From: Colwellia sp.
Lineage (GTDB): Bacteria > Pseudomonadota > Gammaproteobacteria > Enterobacterales > Alteromonadaceae
DNA: 38,017 nucleotides
Direction: 5' to 3'
NCBI GenBank assembly: GCA_013215385.1
Contig: JABSOY010000028.1
Span: forward strand, 1 to 38,017
Part shown: positions 16,071 through 24,193 of the stretch, in pieces
Layout: each line of letters starts with the position of its first letter
How positions within the stretch are numbered: position 1 is the stretch's first letter
Notes under the pieces: model-generated
The model's database searches: none
Told to the model about the DNA's origin: nothing
The model's input: the letters and a program-made list of their open reading frames with translations, nothing else
Made by a program: the position numbers and the translations under genes

Positions 16071-16979
16071 ATGAAAAATATAAAAGCAGCAAGTTTAATT
16101 ACTGCGATAAAAACCCCTTACAATGCACAAGGTGAGATTGATCTTGTTACTTATGACCAACTTGTTGCACAGCAAATAGCAGCTGGCGTTGACGGCATTG
16201 TTGTTGGTGGAACCACAGGCGAGGGGCACTTATTAAGTTGGGAAGAGCATTTAATGTTAATTGCCCATACGGTTCATCAATACAGCGATAAGCTTATTAT
16301 TATCGGTAATACGGGTAGCAATAATACCCGTGAAGCAATTAAAGCAACAAAAAATGGTTTTGCCATGGGAATGGATGCTGCATTGCAAATTAATCCTTAT
16401 TATGGCCGAACGTCGATGGCTGGTGTTGCAGAACATTTAAATAAAGTGCTAGAAATTGGTCCTGCATTTATTTATAACGTGCCAGGAAGAACAGGGCAAG
16501 ACCTTACGCCAGACTTGATTGAGCCGCTTTCAAAACATAAAAACTTTATTGGCGTTAAAGAATGTGCGGGTAATGAACGTATTGCACATTACGAGCAGCA
16601 AGGTATTGCTTGTTGGTCAGGTAACGATGATGAAAGTTATGTGGGTCGTCACGAATTTGGCTCTCATGGTGTTATTTCAGTAACATCAAATGTTGTTCCA
16701 AGCTTAATGAGAACCTTGATGGATACTCAAAATAATGAACTCAATGAGCGACTGAAAAACTTAATGACATGGTTGTTCTGTGAGCCGAACCCTATTGCGA
16801 TTAATACCACGTTAATGATGACAGGTGCTGTTGAACGTAATTTCAGATTACCTTACGTAGCATTAACTTTAGAACAGCGACAGCAAGGTTTTGACTTGTT
16901 AAGCAAATTTGACACGGCTGAACTTGTTGGTGATAAATTAGCATTATTGAAAGATAGTGATTTTGATTACTGTTCGTAA
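16071..16979 (+). CDS. dapA: Dihydrodipicolinate synthase, plant-type
   Basis: This 302-residue DapA-family aldolase would condense pyruvate with aspartate semialdehyde, the first step of lysine synthesis. Catalytic residues are present: GGTTGEG (Thr48, Thr49), YNVPGRTG (Tyr135, Arg140) and the Schiff-base Lys163 in GVKEC. What is odd is its close resemblance to plant DHDPS rather than E. coli DapA: SLITAIKTPY, GEGHLLSWEEHLMLI, IGNTGSNNTREAI, INPYYGRTS, WSGNDDE, GVISVTSN and WLFCEPNPIAINT all have near-identical plant counterparts. The plant-type Trp in SWEEH takes part in lysine feedback binding in plants. An in-frame TTG at 16062 is an alternative start; neither has a strong ribosome-binding site. 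No other lysine genes are nearby. Confidence 0.85.
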   Translation: MKNIKAASLITAIKTPYNAQGEIDLVTYDQLVAQQIAAGVDGIVVGGTTGEGHLLSWEEHLMLIAHTVHQYSDKLIIIGNTGSNNTREAIKATKNGFAMGMDAALQINPYYGRTSMAGVAEHLNKVLEIGPAFIYNVPGRTGQDLTPDLIEPLSKHKNFIGVKECAGNERIAHYEQQGIACWSGNDDESYVGRHEFGSHGVISVTSNVVPSLMRTLMDTQNNELNERLKNLMTWLFCEPNPIAINTTLMMTGAVERNFRLPYVALTLEQRQQGFDLLSKFDTAELVGDKLALLKDSDFDYCS

Positions 16980-16986
16980 ATGAACT

Positions 16987-17859
16987 TTATTGTAGAGTGT
17001 CTAATGATGGCATTAAATGCTCTGGAAGTTTGAACGATCTTTGTGCTGCGGTTAAAGGACAAATAAAACTTAACGCCACTGCACAAAGCTGTAAATTAAT
17101 ATTATCGGTATTAGTCCCCTCTACTAATTTTCCGTGTAACCTATCACCAACCACCGGCATTTCAATACTTGCCGCATGACTTCTTATTTGATGTTTTCTA
17201 CCGGTATCTATTTTTACTTGCACTAACGATGCATTATTTTTTTCATCAAAATTAATATGAGTAAAGTGGCTGCTGGCGCTTTTGCCATCAACATCACTTG
17301 ATAACCTATCCGGTTGTGGACGTGAACGGTGATCGCCATGAATGATAATGTGGTAAATTTTCTCTAAATCATGCTTTTCAAACATAGCACTTAATGCCCG
17401 TGCCGCTTTTTTACTGTGCGCGATTAAAATTAATCCTGTTGCCGCTCTATCTAAACGATGGACAATAAACGCAGCACGTTCAGGTTTTAAATGTGTTTGT
17501 GCCCAGCGAGCAATAGTACAGTGGTCGCTCCATTTAGACCCTTGCGATAACATGCCGTAAGGTTTGTACCAGACACTGTAATCAACACAGTCTGCAATTA
17601 ATAAAGCTTCATTAGGCTGTTGGCTTAATACTTGTTTATCATAATAAAAGTGTAAAACATCGTCTATTTTTAGTGGTTTCTTTATGCGTCGTAATCGCTG
17701 TGTGCTTTTACCGCGAGTTAACCACAAAGCACCTTGATGAATTGCTTGCTTTAATTGGGCATTACTTAATGAACATTGTTGTTTGAGTTCAGTGATCACT
17801 GCACTGTTTTCTGTGGTGATATCAAGGTGAAGCTCAAATTTATTCAAGGCTATATTCAA
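16987..17859 (-). CDS. RluA-family pseudouridine synthase
   Basis: This 290-residue protein should convert specific uridines in rRNA or tRNA to pseudouridine. The catalytic motif is VHRLDRAATGLILIA, with Asp as the nucleophile, and the supporting motifs are WYKPYGMLSQG and DTGRKHQIRSHAASIEMPVVGD. About 85 N-terminal residues form an S4-like region (SNAQLKQAIHQGALWL), usual in the RluA/RluD group. The exact target base cannot be told. There is no ATG near the beginning; a TTG at 17859 gives the longest plausible protein. Its 3' end lies 7 bp from the dapA stop (convergent). Confidence 0.88.
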   Translation of the reverse strand: MNIALNKFELHLDITTENSAVITELKQQCSLSNAQLKQAIHQGALWLTRGKSTQRLRRIKKPLKIDDVLHFYYDKQVLSQQPNEALLIADCVDYSVWYKPYGMLSQGSKWSDHCTIARWAQTHLKPERAAFIVHRLDRAATGLILIAHSKKAARALSAMFEKHDLEKIYHIIIHGDHRSRPQPDRLSSDVDGKSASSHFTHINFDEKNNASLVQVKIDTGRKHQIRSHAASIEMPVVGDRLHGKLVEGTNTDNINLQLCAVALSFICPLTAAQRSFKLPEHLMPSLDTLQ

Positions 17860-17982
17860 GGCTAATATTTCTTTTCGATAACTAATGACGTTAGTTTATC
17901 AAAAATAACGACGAACTAAATTGGTATTCTGTTTTTCATCAGATAAAATAACAAAATATTTGCTTAAAACAGAAGATAAAAA

Positions 17983-18324
17983 ATGAACCGTGATTTAGCC
18001 CTATTTCCTGAAGACAATATTGGCAATGCTTTATGGCAGATGATGATTGATGGTGACGATTTAAACCAAGCACGCGAAATTGAATTTTCAGTGTTATTTT
18101 CTAGTGAAGAAGCTGCTTTGAAGTTTGGTAAACTATTATTAGAAAACAATCAAAAAGTATCGTTTTCTCCGTATGAAGACAATGCTGATTTTCCTTGGGA
18201 AATTACCGCTTACCCCTTTGTAGCGGCGAGTTATGAAAATATTAGTTCGTATCAAAATTTGTTGGAATCAAGCGCTGAGCCATTGGCTGGTCAGTATGAC
18301 GGCTTTTATTGCGCCGCCGTTTAA
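17983..18324 (+). CDS. RraB-family protein (possible RNase E regulator)
   Basis: The 113-residue protein fits the RraB family. It has a leading helix with ALWQMMIDGDDLNQAREIEF, then FSSEEAALKFGKLLLENNQKVSFSPYE, WEITAYPFVAASYENISSYQNLLE, and the closing YDGFYCA that matches the family's YDGW motif. E. coli RraB binds RNase E and modulates its activity. The long acidic tail of E. coli RraB is missing, so this may be a paralogue with another role. ATG at 17983; single gene ending in a terminator. Confidence 0.75.
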   Translation: MNRDLALFPEDNIGNALWQMMIDGDDLNQAREIEFSVLFSSEEAALKFGKLLLENNQKVSFSPYEDNADFPWEITAYPFVAASYENISSYQNLLESSAEPLAGQYDGFYCAAV

Positions 18325-18340
18325 CACTCATAAATTAATA

Positions 18341-18378
18341 AAACCTGCTTAGTTTACTCATAACTAAGCAGGTTTTTT
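18341..18378. terminator. Bidirectional terminator between rraB-like gene and nirD
   Basis: AAACCTGCTTAGTT (18341-18354) and AACTAAGCAGGTTT (18362-18375) form a perfect 14-bp stem followed by T on the plus strand and, on the minus strand, by TTATTAATTT. It serves the two convergent genes. Confidence 0.9.
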
Positions 18379-18383
18379 AGCTA

Positions 18384-18722
18384 TTAGGCTACGAGTACTT
18401 GAACCTGCTCTTCGTATATTCGAATATCGTAGTTATTTACAGCCAGTGTTTCATCGTCTAAACACTTGCCCGTATTTAACAAAAATCGCTGTTTATAAAG
18501 CGGAGAAGCAACAAAAAGCTCACCATTATCATCGCCGATAATTCCTCGATAAAGTACGTTCGCATTGCCGATAGGATCCCAATTGCTAATCGCATACACT
18601 TCATCTTCGTTGATTTTAAAAAGTGCTATCTGCTGATTATTCTCTAAAAGAGCACAAACACCCGAATGTGTCACTAAATCGTCTTTGTGGCAAATGGTTT
18701 GCCATTGGCTTTTTACCTTCAT
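18384..18722 (-). CDS. nirD: Assimilatory nitrite reductase small subunit NirD
   Basis: This is the 112-residue small subunit of the cytoplasmic NADH-dependent siroheme nitrite reductase. It has a Rieske-like fold (WQTICHKDDLVTHSGVCALL, then GELFVASPLYKQRFLL), but the Cys-x-His iron-sulphur ligands of true Rieske proteins are absent, which is normal for NirD. It follows nirB by 10 bp on the minus strand and ends 6 bp before the shared terminator. Confidence 0.95.
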   Translation of the reverse strand: MKVKSQWQTICHKDDLVTHSGVCALLENNQQIALFKINEDEVYAISNWDPIGNANVLYRGIIGDDNGELFVASPLYKQRFLLNTGKCLDDETLAVNNYDIRIYEEQVQVLVA

Positions 18723-18732
18723 TTTATATTCC

Positions 18733-21324
18733 TTAAGCTTTTTCAGTGATGCTGAGACTAGTAATATCTAGACTGTGAATAGCGTGACCTTGATAATTTT
18801 TTTCTTCGTCACGCGCGGGGCGTATTTGCTCTCGCTCAGTAACAAACTCAATATTTTTATCAGTATCACTAGAGTTAACAAACTGACGGAAACGCTTTAA
18901 TTGTTCAGGACTTTCAATGGTCGTTTTCCATTCACATTGATAAGTGGCGACAACATCAGCCATTTGTTTTTCTAGCTCGTCACATACTTTTAAGTGGTCG
19001 TCGATAACCACAGATTGCATGTAGGCTAAACCACCTGCCAAGCTTTCAATCCATACTGAGGTACGTTGCAAGCGATCGGCGGTGCGCACATAGAACATTA
19101 AATAACGGTCGATGTATTTTACTAAGGTTTCATCATCTAAGTCGGTGGCGAATAAGTCACCATGGCGTGGTTTCATGCCGCCGTTACCGCTCACGTATAA
19201 GTTCCAGCCATTTTCTGTGGCAATAATACCAATATCTTTACTTTGTGCTTCAGCACATTCACGAGTACAACCTGAAACGGCAAATTTTATTTTGTGAGGC
19301 GAGCGTAAACCTTTATAGCGATTTTCTAAAAATATTGCCATGCTCATGCTGTCTTGCACGCCATAACGACACCAAGTGCTACCCACACATGATTTAACGG
19401 TACGTAATGATTTTCCGTAGGCATGACCTGTTTCCATACCTGCGGCAATTAATCTCTCCCAAATAGGCGGTAGTTGATCAATACGTGCACCAAATAAATC
19501 GATACGCTGACCACCGGTTATTTTAGTATAGAGATTATATTCTTTTGCTATTTCACCAATAACAATCAGTTTATCTGGCGTGATTTCACCACCGGGCATA
19601 CGGGGCACAACAGAATAAGTACCGTCTTTTTGCATATTGCCAAGGTAAGTATCGTTAGTGTCTTGCAGTGGTAAATGATCGTTTTGTAAAATATAGTCAT
19701 TCCACACCGACGATAAAATAGAACCCACGGCAGGCTTACAAATTTCACAACCTAATTTAGCATGCTCATTACCGTGCTGACTGATTAATTTACCGAAGGT
19801 TTTAATTTTTTCTGCTTTAATAATATGGAAAAGCTCAATACGGCTGTAAGCAAAATGTTGACAAATATCTGTGCTCACTTCAACGCCACGTTTGGCTAAT
19901 TCATTATCGGTTACGTTTTTTAATAATGCCGTACAGCCGCCACAACCCGTGCTAGCTTTTGTGGCTGACTTTACTTCGCCAACATCAATTGCGCCGCAAT
20001 CGATCGCGGCAATAATATCGCCCTTAGTGACATTCAAACATGAGCAAATTGTCGCGTTGTCGGGGAGGGCATCAACGCCTAACGTCGGTTTTTCGCCATT
20101 CGAGCTTGGTAAAATAAGTGCGTCGGGAGATTTAGGTAATTCAATGCCATTTAAGGCGTATTGTAAAAGTGAATCGTATTCACTGGTATCGCCAACGAGT
20201 ACGGCACCGAGTAAAGTTTTACCGTCTTGGCTAACGACAATTTTTTTGTAGATATTATCGGGTTGGTTTTCGTAGGTATAACATTGCGCACCAGCCGTTT
20301 TAGCGTGAGCATCACCAATAGAGCCAACTTCAACGCCCATCAGCTTTAACTTAGTGCTCATGTCGGCACCAGTAAACTGCAAATCACCACCGGCAATATG
20401 GCTAGCTGCCGCTTTAGCCATGTTATAACCCGGAGCTACTAAGCCATAAATAAAGTTATTCCAAAGCGCACATTCCCCAATGGCGTAAATATTATCATCA
20501 GATGTTTTACAGCTGTTATCGACTACAATACCGCCACGCTCACCTATGGTTAAGTCGAATTCTCGGGCTAAGTTGTCGTAAGGGCGAATGCCGGCAGAAA
20601 ATAAAATCAGGTCGGTTTCTAAATGACTACCGTCAGCAAACTCCATGCGGTGCACACTTGTCTGACCATCAACAATAATTTTTGTCGCTTTTTCGGTATG
20701 AACCGTAACGCCTAAGTCTTGGATCATCGAACGTAATAACTGCCCACCTGCTTTGTCTAATTGTACACCCATAAGTTGTGGCGCAAATTCAACCACATGA
20801 GTTTCTAAACCCAGTTGCTTAAGAGCATTAGCGGCTTCTAAACCTAATAAACCACCGCCTACAACGACACCAATTTTACCGTTATTCGCTGAAGCTTGAA
20901 TGGCGTCTAAGTCGTCAATTGTTCGATAAACTAAACAATGGTCGCGTTCTTTACCGGGAATAGGGGGAACAAAGGGAAATGAACCGGTCGCCAATATTAG
21001 TTTATCGTAAACGTATACATCACCACTTTCAGTAGTTACAAATTTAGCCGACTTATCAATTTGAGTGACTTTAGCATTGAGTTGAAACTTAACACCTAAC
21101 GATTGATAGTTTTCAGGTGTTGTTAAGGCTAAATCTTCTGCCGTTTTTCCACCAAAATATTCAGATAAATGCACACGGTCATAAGCTAAACGAGATTCTG
21201 CTGATAGAACAGTAATATCAAACAGATTGTTTTCGCTGAGTTGCTCAACAAAATGATGACCCACCATACCGTTACCAACGACGACAATTTTTTGTTTGAT
21301 ATTTGTGGATATTTGCGATTTCAT
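18733..21324 (-). CDS. nirB: Assimilatory nitrite reductase large subunit NirB
   Basis: The 863-residue NirB reduces nitrite to ammonia with NADH. Domains in order: FAD/NAD-binding disulphide-reductase-like part with GNGMVG (17-22) and GVVVGGGLLGLEAA; a BFD-like [2Fe-2S] domain near 426-480 (CSCLNV... STGCGGC); and the siroheme/[4Fe-4S] domain with CVGSTWC (about 645) and CTREC (about 685). All cofactor Cys are present and the length is normal. It is first in nirBD with its own sigma-54 promoter at 21389-21403 and an NtrC-like site at 21488-21504, so it should rise under nitrogen limitation. Confidence 0.97.
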   Translation of the reverse strand: MKSQISTNIKQKIVVVGNGMVGHHFVEQLSENNLFDITVLSAESRLAYDRVHLSEYFGGKTAEDLALTTPENYQSLGVKFQLNAKVTQIDKSAKFVTTESGDVYVYDKLILATGSFPFVPPIPGKERDHCLVYRTIDDLDAIQASANNGKIGVVVGGGLLGLEAANALKQLGLETHVVEFAPQLMGVQLDKAGGQLLRSMIQDLGVTVHTEKATKIIVDGQTSVHRMEFADGSHLETDLILFSAGIRPYDNLAREFDLTIGERGGIVVDNSCKTSDDNIYAIGECALWNNFIYGLVAPGYNMAKAAASHIAGGDLQFTGADMSTKLKLMGVEVGSIGDAHAKTAGAQCYTYENQPDNIYKKIVVSQDGKTLLGAVLVGDTSEYDSLLQYALNGIELPKSPDALILPSSNGEKPTLGVDALPDNATICSCLNVTKGDIIAAIDCGAIDVGEVKSATKASTGCGGCTALLKNVTDNELAKRGVEVSTDICQHFAYSRIELFHIIKAEKIKTFGKLISQHGNEHAKLGCEICKPAVGSILSSVWNDYILQNDHLPLQDTNDTYLGNMQKDGTYSVVPRMPGGEITPDKLIVIGEIAKEYNLYTKITGGQRIDLFGARIDQLPPIWERLIAAGMETGHAYGKSLRTVKSCVGSTWCRYGVQDSMSMAIFLENRYKGLRSPHKIKFAVSGCTRECAEAQSKDIGIIATENGWNLYVSGNGGMKPRHGDLFATDLDDETLVKYIDRYLMFYVRTADRLQRTSVWIESLAGGLAYMQSVVIDDHLKVCDELEKQMADVVATYQCEWKTTIESPEQLKRFRQFVNSSDTDKNIEFVTEREQIRPARDEEKNYQGHAIHSLDITSLSITEKA

Positions 21325-21388
21325 ATTTTGCGAACCTGCTTTAAAGTTAATCTCGGTGTAAACACCTAGATAAGATAAAAACTATTTT

Positions 21389-21403
21389 GCAAGCTAAGTG
21401 CCA
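21389..21403 (-). promoter_or_regulatory. Sigma-54 promoter of nirBD
   Basis: On the minus strand TGGCACTTAGCTTGC matches the sigma-54 consensus TGGCAC-N5-TTGC exactly. Transcription should start near 21377, leaving a leader of about 53 bases. That is short for a NasR/NasT-type attenuator. Confidence 0.88.
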
Positions 21404-21487
21404 GTCTTGTTAATTCTTTTGTTTCAATAGGTTATGTTATTATTGGTTGTCAGGGGAGTTTAAAGTGCACTAGAGTGAATAACTTAA

Positions 21488-21504
21488 TGCACTGCTCTAG
21501 TGCG
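21488..21504. promoter_or_regulatory. NtrC-like enhancer site of nirBD
   Basis: TGCACT-GCTCT-AGTGCG has the spacing of the E. coli glnA NtrC site (TGCACC-N5-GGTGC). It lies about 110-127 bp upstream of the predicted start. A further half site AGTGCACT is at 21464-21471. Confidence 0.75.
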
Positions 21505-21533
21505 TGAGTGCATTAAGTTAAGTCTTGTTGAGA

Positions 21534-21953
21534 TTAACCGACTTGTGGTTTTTCAGTGCGTGGTCGCCATTGCCACCATTGTTGTTCGCCGTCTTTAATA
21601 TTGTTTGTTATGCCATCGGCTGTTTTTTGTGCTTTGGTTTGATAAATATCCCAAGTAATTAAATAATCAGGATCGGTGGTTTTTACGTTTTCAATACTAG
21701 TATGAAAGTCACCTTTAGGCGCATTAAACCAACAAGAAGTATTTGCCGGTAAAATAAATTCTGCTTCTTTATTTTTGGTATTGTTTGCTGAATTTAGTGT
21801 TAATAAGTTTAGCTTAATGCCCATCTCTTCATCAACAGATGTTACCGTGCCGGCGAGTAATGTTTGTTTTAGCTGTACTCCATTAACATCAAAGTAAGTT
21901 AAGCCAATCAAGCATCTTTTTTGTAGAGTATCGTTAAGTGTTTTTATTGTCAT
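21534..21953 (-). CDS. Unknown protein of the nasA operon
   Basis: The 139-residue protein belongs to no family I can name. It has no signal peptide, membrane helix or Cys cluster. The first half is strand-rich (RCLIGLTYFDVNGVQLKQTLLAGTVTSV, then EMGIKLNLLTL), like a small barrel; the C-terminus is Trp-rich (EQQWWQWRPR). It is the third gene after nasA and the Fe-S/DmsC gene (100-bp gap) on the minus strand, ahead of the nirB promoter, so a role in nitrate assimilation (assembly, chaperone or regulation) is likely by context only. I use the ATG at 21953; an in-frame ATG at 21983 adds ten residues. Confidence 0.7.
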   Translation of the reverse strand: MTIKTLNDTLQKRCLIGLTYFDVNGVQLKQTLLAGTVTSVDEEMGIKLNLLTLNSANNTKNKEAEFILPANTSCWFNAPKGDFHTSIENVKTTDPDYLITWDIYQTKAQKTADGITNNIKDGEQQWWQWRPRTEKPQVG

Positions 21954-22083
21954 AATGAATATTCTCGGTGATTGCTCCTTCATTTCTCTAATTTCTTACA
22001 TCCATGTAAGAATCTTCTTAAAGTTATTAACCCAGCTTTTAAGTCTTATAAGTACTGGGTGGGCTCACTTAATGGACTTGATA

Positions 22084-24132
22084 TTAATGGGCCAGTGGAG
22101 CAACCCCAGTAGCGGGATTATCTGCTAAACCAATATCACGAGCATGTTGTTCAAAACCTTTGTTCTTCCAAAAGAATGCACCAGGCATAGTCGTTGGAAT
22201 AACTAAAATATAAAATAACGCTCGGCCAATTGCTGCAGTAAAACAATTAACTAATGCTAAAGCTAACCAAACAATTAATAAGCTTACCTCGTTATAACCG
22301 ATTAAATTAGCGATAAGTAATGCCGATGCTAAGGTAATGTTTATCGCTAATAGCCAGTTTCGGAAAAGGTAAGTTTTGCCGAATGTAGTACATTGAACAT
22401 AATGTGCTGCACCGCCTTCATTTTCGCTGCGATTTAAATCGGCATTATGTTTGAGTAAACCTAAAGCTTCTATCACCATACCGAGTATAAATACACTAGT
22501 AAAAGTTAAACTTGCTTGGTTTATTGTTTCACTAGTAGCACCGTTGAAGATAAAGGTACTAATAACGATAACACCGCTAACTAAAGCACCTAAGGCTAAG
22601 CTATTACCTGCAAAAGAGGTAGCTGTTTGCAAGTGGTGCCAAAATGGTCGTGCTTTTATTTGATAACATTTGTTCATGTAAAACATGCCACCAAAACCTG
22701 CCAGTAAGGTGAATACTCCGGTAACTTTAACAAGTATTGGTAGTGGTAAATCCTCAGTTAAGGTAACTAAATCTAAGCCCAACATACTCGCTGATAATTC
22801 AACTAACCAATCGTTACTGGGTAATAAGCAAAGTGCTGTTAAACCACAGCCCATAGAGAATAAGGCTAAACCCAAACCTTCACGTGCCATCGGTGAAAAA
22901 CGTAAGTTATTAAAACCGCGATAGAAACGCATCGGTTTGCCTAAATGGGTAACACTCATTAATAGCGCGAAAGCTGTCATGATTAATGAAGCAAGGCTTA
23001 ATGGTAAAAACATATCAGACTGAGTAAAACTCACTAATGGTTCAATGCCGAATAACGCTCCTAAAAATGGAATAAGAAATACTCCATAAGCGGCTTGAGC
23101 AAATAGTGTGAATAATACCAGCGGGTTTTCTCTACTGTTTAATTTTGCAAAGTTCCAGTGCTTCGCTTTACCTGCTTTTTGATCAATAACCGGCTTAAAG
23201 TTGCCATCAGCACCTTTATGATATTTTACTGGCATAGAATCTGTGCGCGTCATTTCATTGGGCATCGACTTGGTTTGTTGAAAACGAATGTTCGGATGAG
23301 TTATCTCAGGATCAGGAAAACCCGGAATAGATGTTTTACATTGCTCACGGTTTTCGGGGGTATCTTCAATAACGCCAAAATCTAAGGCATTACCTAGGCA
23401 CGCCGATACACAAGCTGGCTTTAAGCCTACTTCTAAACGGTCAACACACATATTACATTTTGATACTTGGCCTTTTACCGGGTCAAGTTGCGGAGCGTTG
23501 TACGGGCAAACCCAAGTACAATAACCACAGCCGAAACAAGTTTCAGGGTCTTGTAATACTGCGCCATATTCGGCATGTTTAGTGTAAGCGCCGGTCGGAC
23601 ACCCCTTTAAACATACCGGGTCATCACAATGATTACAGGCCATCGATATGTTCATACGTTTATAATCTGGGTATGACCCCCCTTCAACATAACCGACACT
23701 ACGAAAGGCTAAATGAGCTGGGTTATCATTTTTTTCTGAACAAGCCGCTTCACATGCATGGCAACCAATACAATTGTCTGCCGTAAAGAAAAAGCCATGT
23801 TGTTTATTACGATTAGGATTCGTGCCTACTTCTGGATTTTCATTGATGAACATTGAACGATCTTTAGGGTTATCGGTAAGCTCAATAAGATCAATGCGTT
23901 TACCATAGCGATTTTCTATCTCACTTTGATCTTCATCTGCTTTAGTGGGTAAAAAAGCATAGCTTTGTTCTTGAGTACGCACTTCCCAATGATTCGAACG
24001 ACCTATCTGCTCTTTACTTATCGGGTCACTGGTTACTAGGTCAATATCTACTTGGTCATTTTTAGGATCGAATGACTGTACTGATGCTGATGGTGACTTT
24101 ACTAATTCAGTTGGCTCTTTGGCAATATTCAT
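22084..24132 (-). CDS. Fused DmsB-type Fe-S protein and DmsC-type membrane anchor (predicted electron donor to NasA)
   Basis: This 682-residue fusion joins a four-cluster ferredoxin to a quinol-binding membrane anchor. Residues 1-110 are a hydrophilic leader. All sixteen cluster Cys are present: C121/124/127/131, C166/169/174/178, C199/202/205/209 and C226/229/241/245. From about 330 to 670 there are roughly eight membrane helices of DmsC type (FTLFAQAAYGVFLIPFLGALF, MTAFALLMSVTHLGKP..., RALFYILVIPTTMPGAFFW). There is no Tat or Sec signal before the Fe-S part, so the clusters face the cytoplasm. It lies 61 bp after nasA in the same transcription unit. I infer that it feeds electrons from the quinol pool to NasA, replacing the usual NasB or ferredoxin. 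Confidence 0.88.
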   Translation of the reverse strand: MNIAKEPTELVKSPSASVQSFDPKNDQVDIDLVTSDPISKEQIGRSNHWEVRTQEQSYAFLPTKADEDQSEIENRYGKRIDLIELTDNPKDRSMFINENPEVGTNPNRNKQHGFFFTADNCIGCHACEAACSEKNDNPAHLAFRSVGYVEGGSYPDYKRMNISMACNHCDDPVCLKGCPTGAYTKHAEYGAVLQDPETCFGCGYCTWVCPYNAPQLDPVKGQVSKCNMCVDRLEVGLKPACVSACLGNALDFGVIEDTPENREQCKTSIPGFPDPEITHPNIRFQQTKSMPNEMTRTDSMPVKYHKGADGNFKPVIDQKAGKAKHWNFAKLNSRENPLVLFTLFAQAAYGVFLIPFLGALFGIEPLVSFTQSDMFLPLSLASLIMTAFALLMSVTHLGKPMRFYRGFNNLRFSPMAREGLGLALFSMGCGLTALCLLPSNDWLVELSASMLGLDLVTLTEDLPLPILVKVTGVFTLLAGFGGMFYMNKCYQIKARPFWHHLQTATSFAGNSLALGALVSGVIVISTFIFNGATSETINQASLTFTSVFILGMVIEALGLLKHNADLNRSENEGGAAHYVQCTTFGKTYLFRNWLLAINITLASALLIANLIGYNEVSLLIVWLALALVNCFTAAIGRALFYILVIPTTMPGAFFWKNKGFEQHARDIGLADNPATGVAPLAH

Positions 24133-24193
24133 AATTGATGACTCATGTTAGCGTTATTCACTATTTCTTCAGAGGTATGGCTAATAACTGTGA

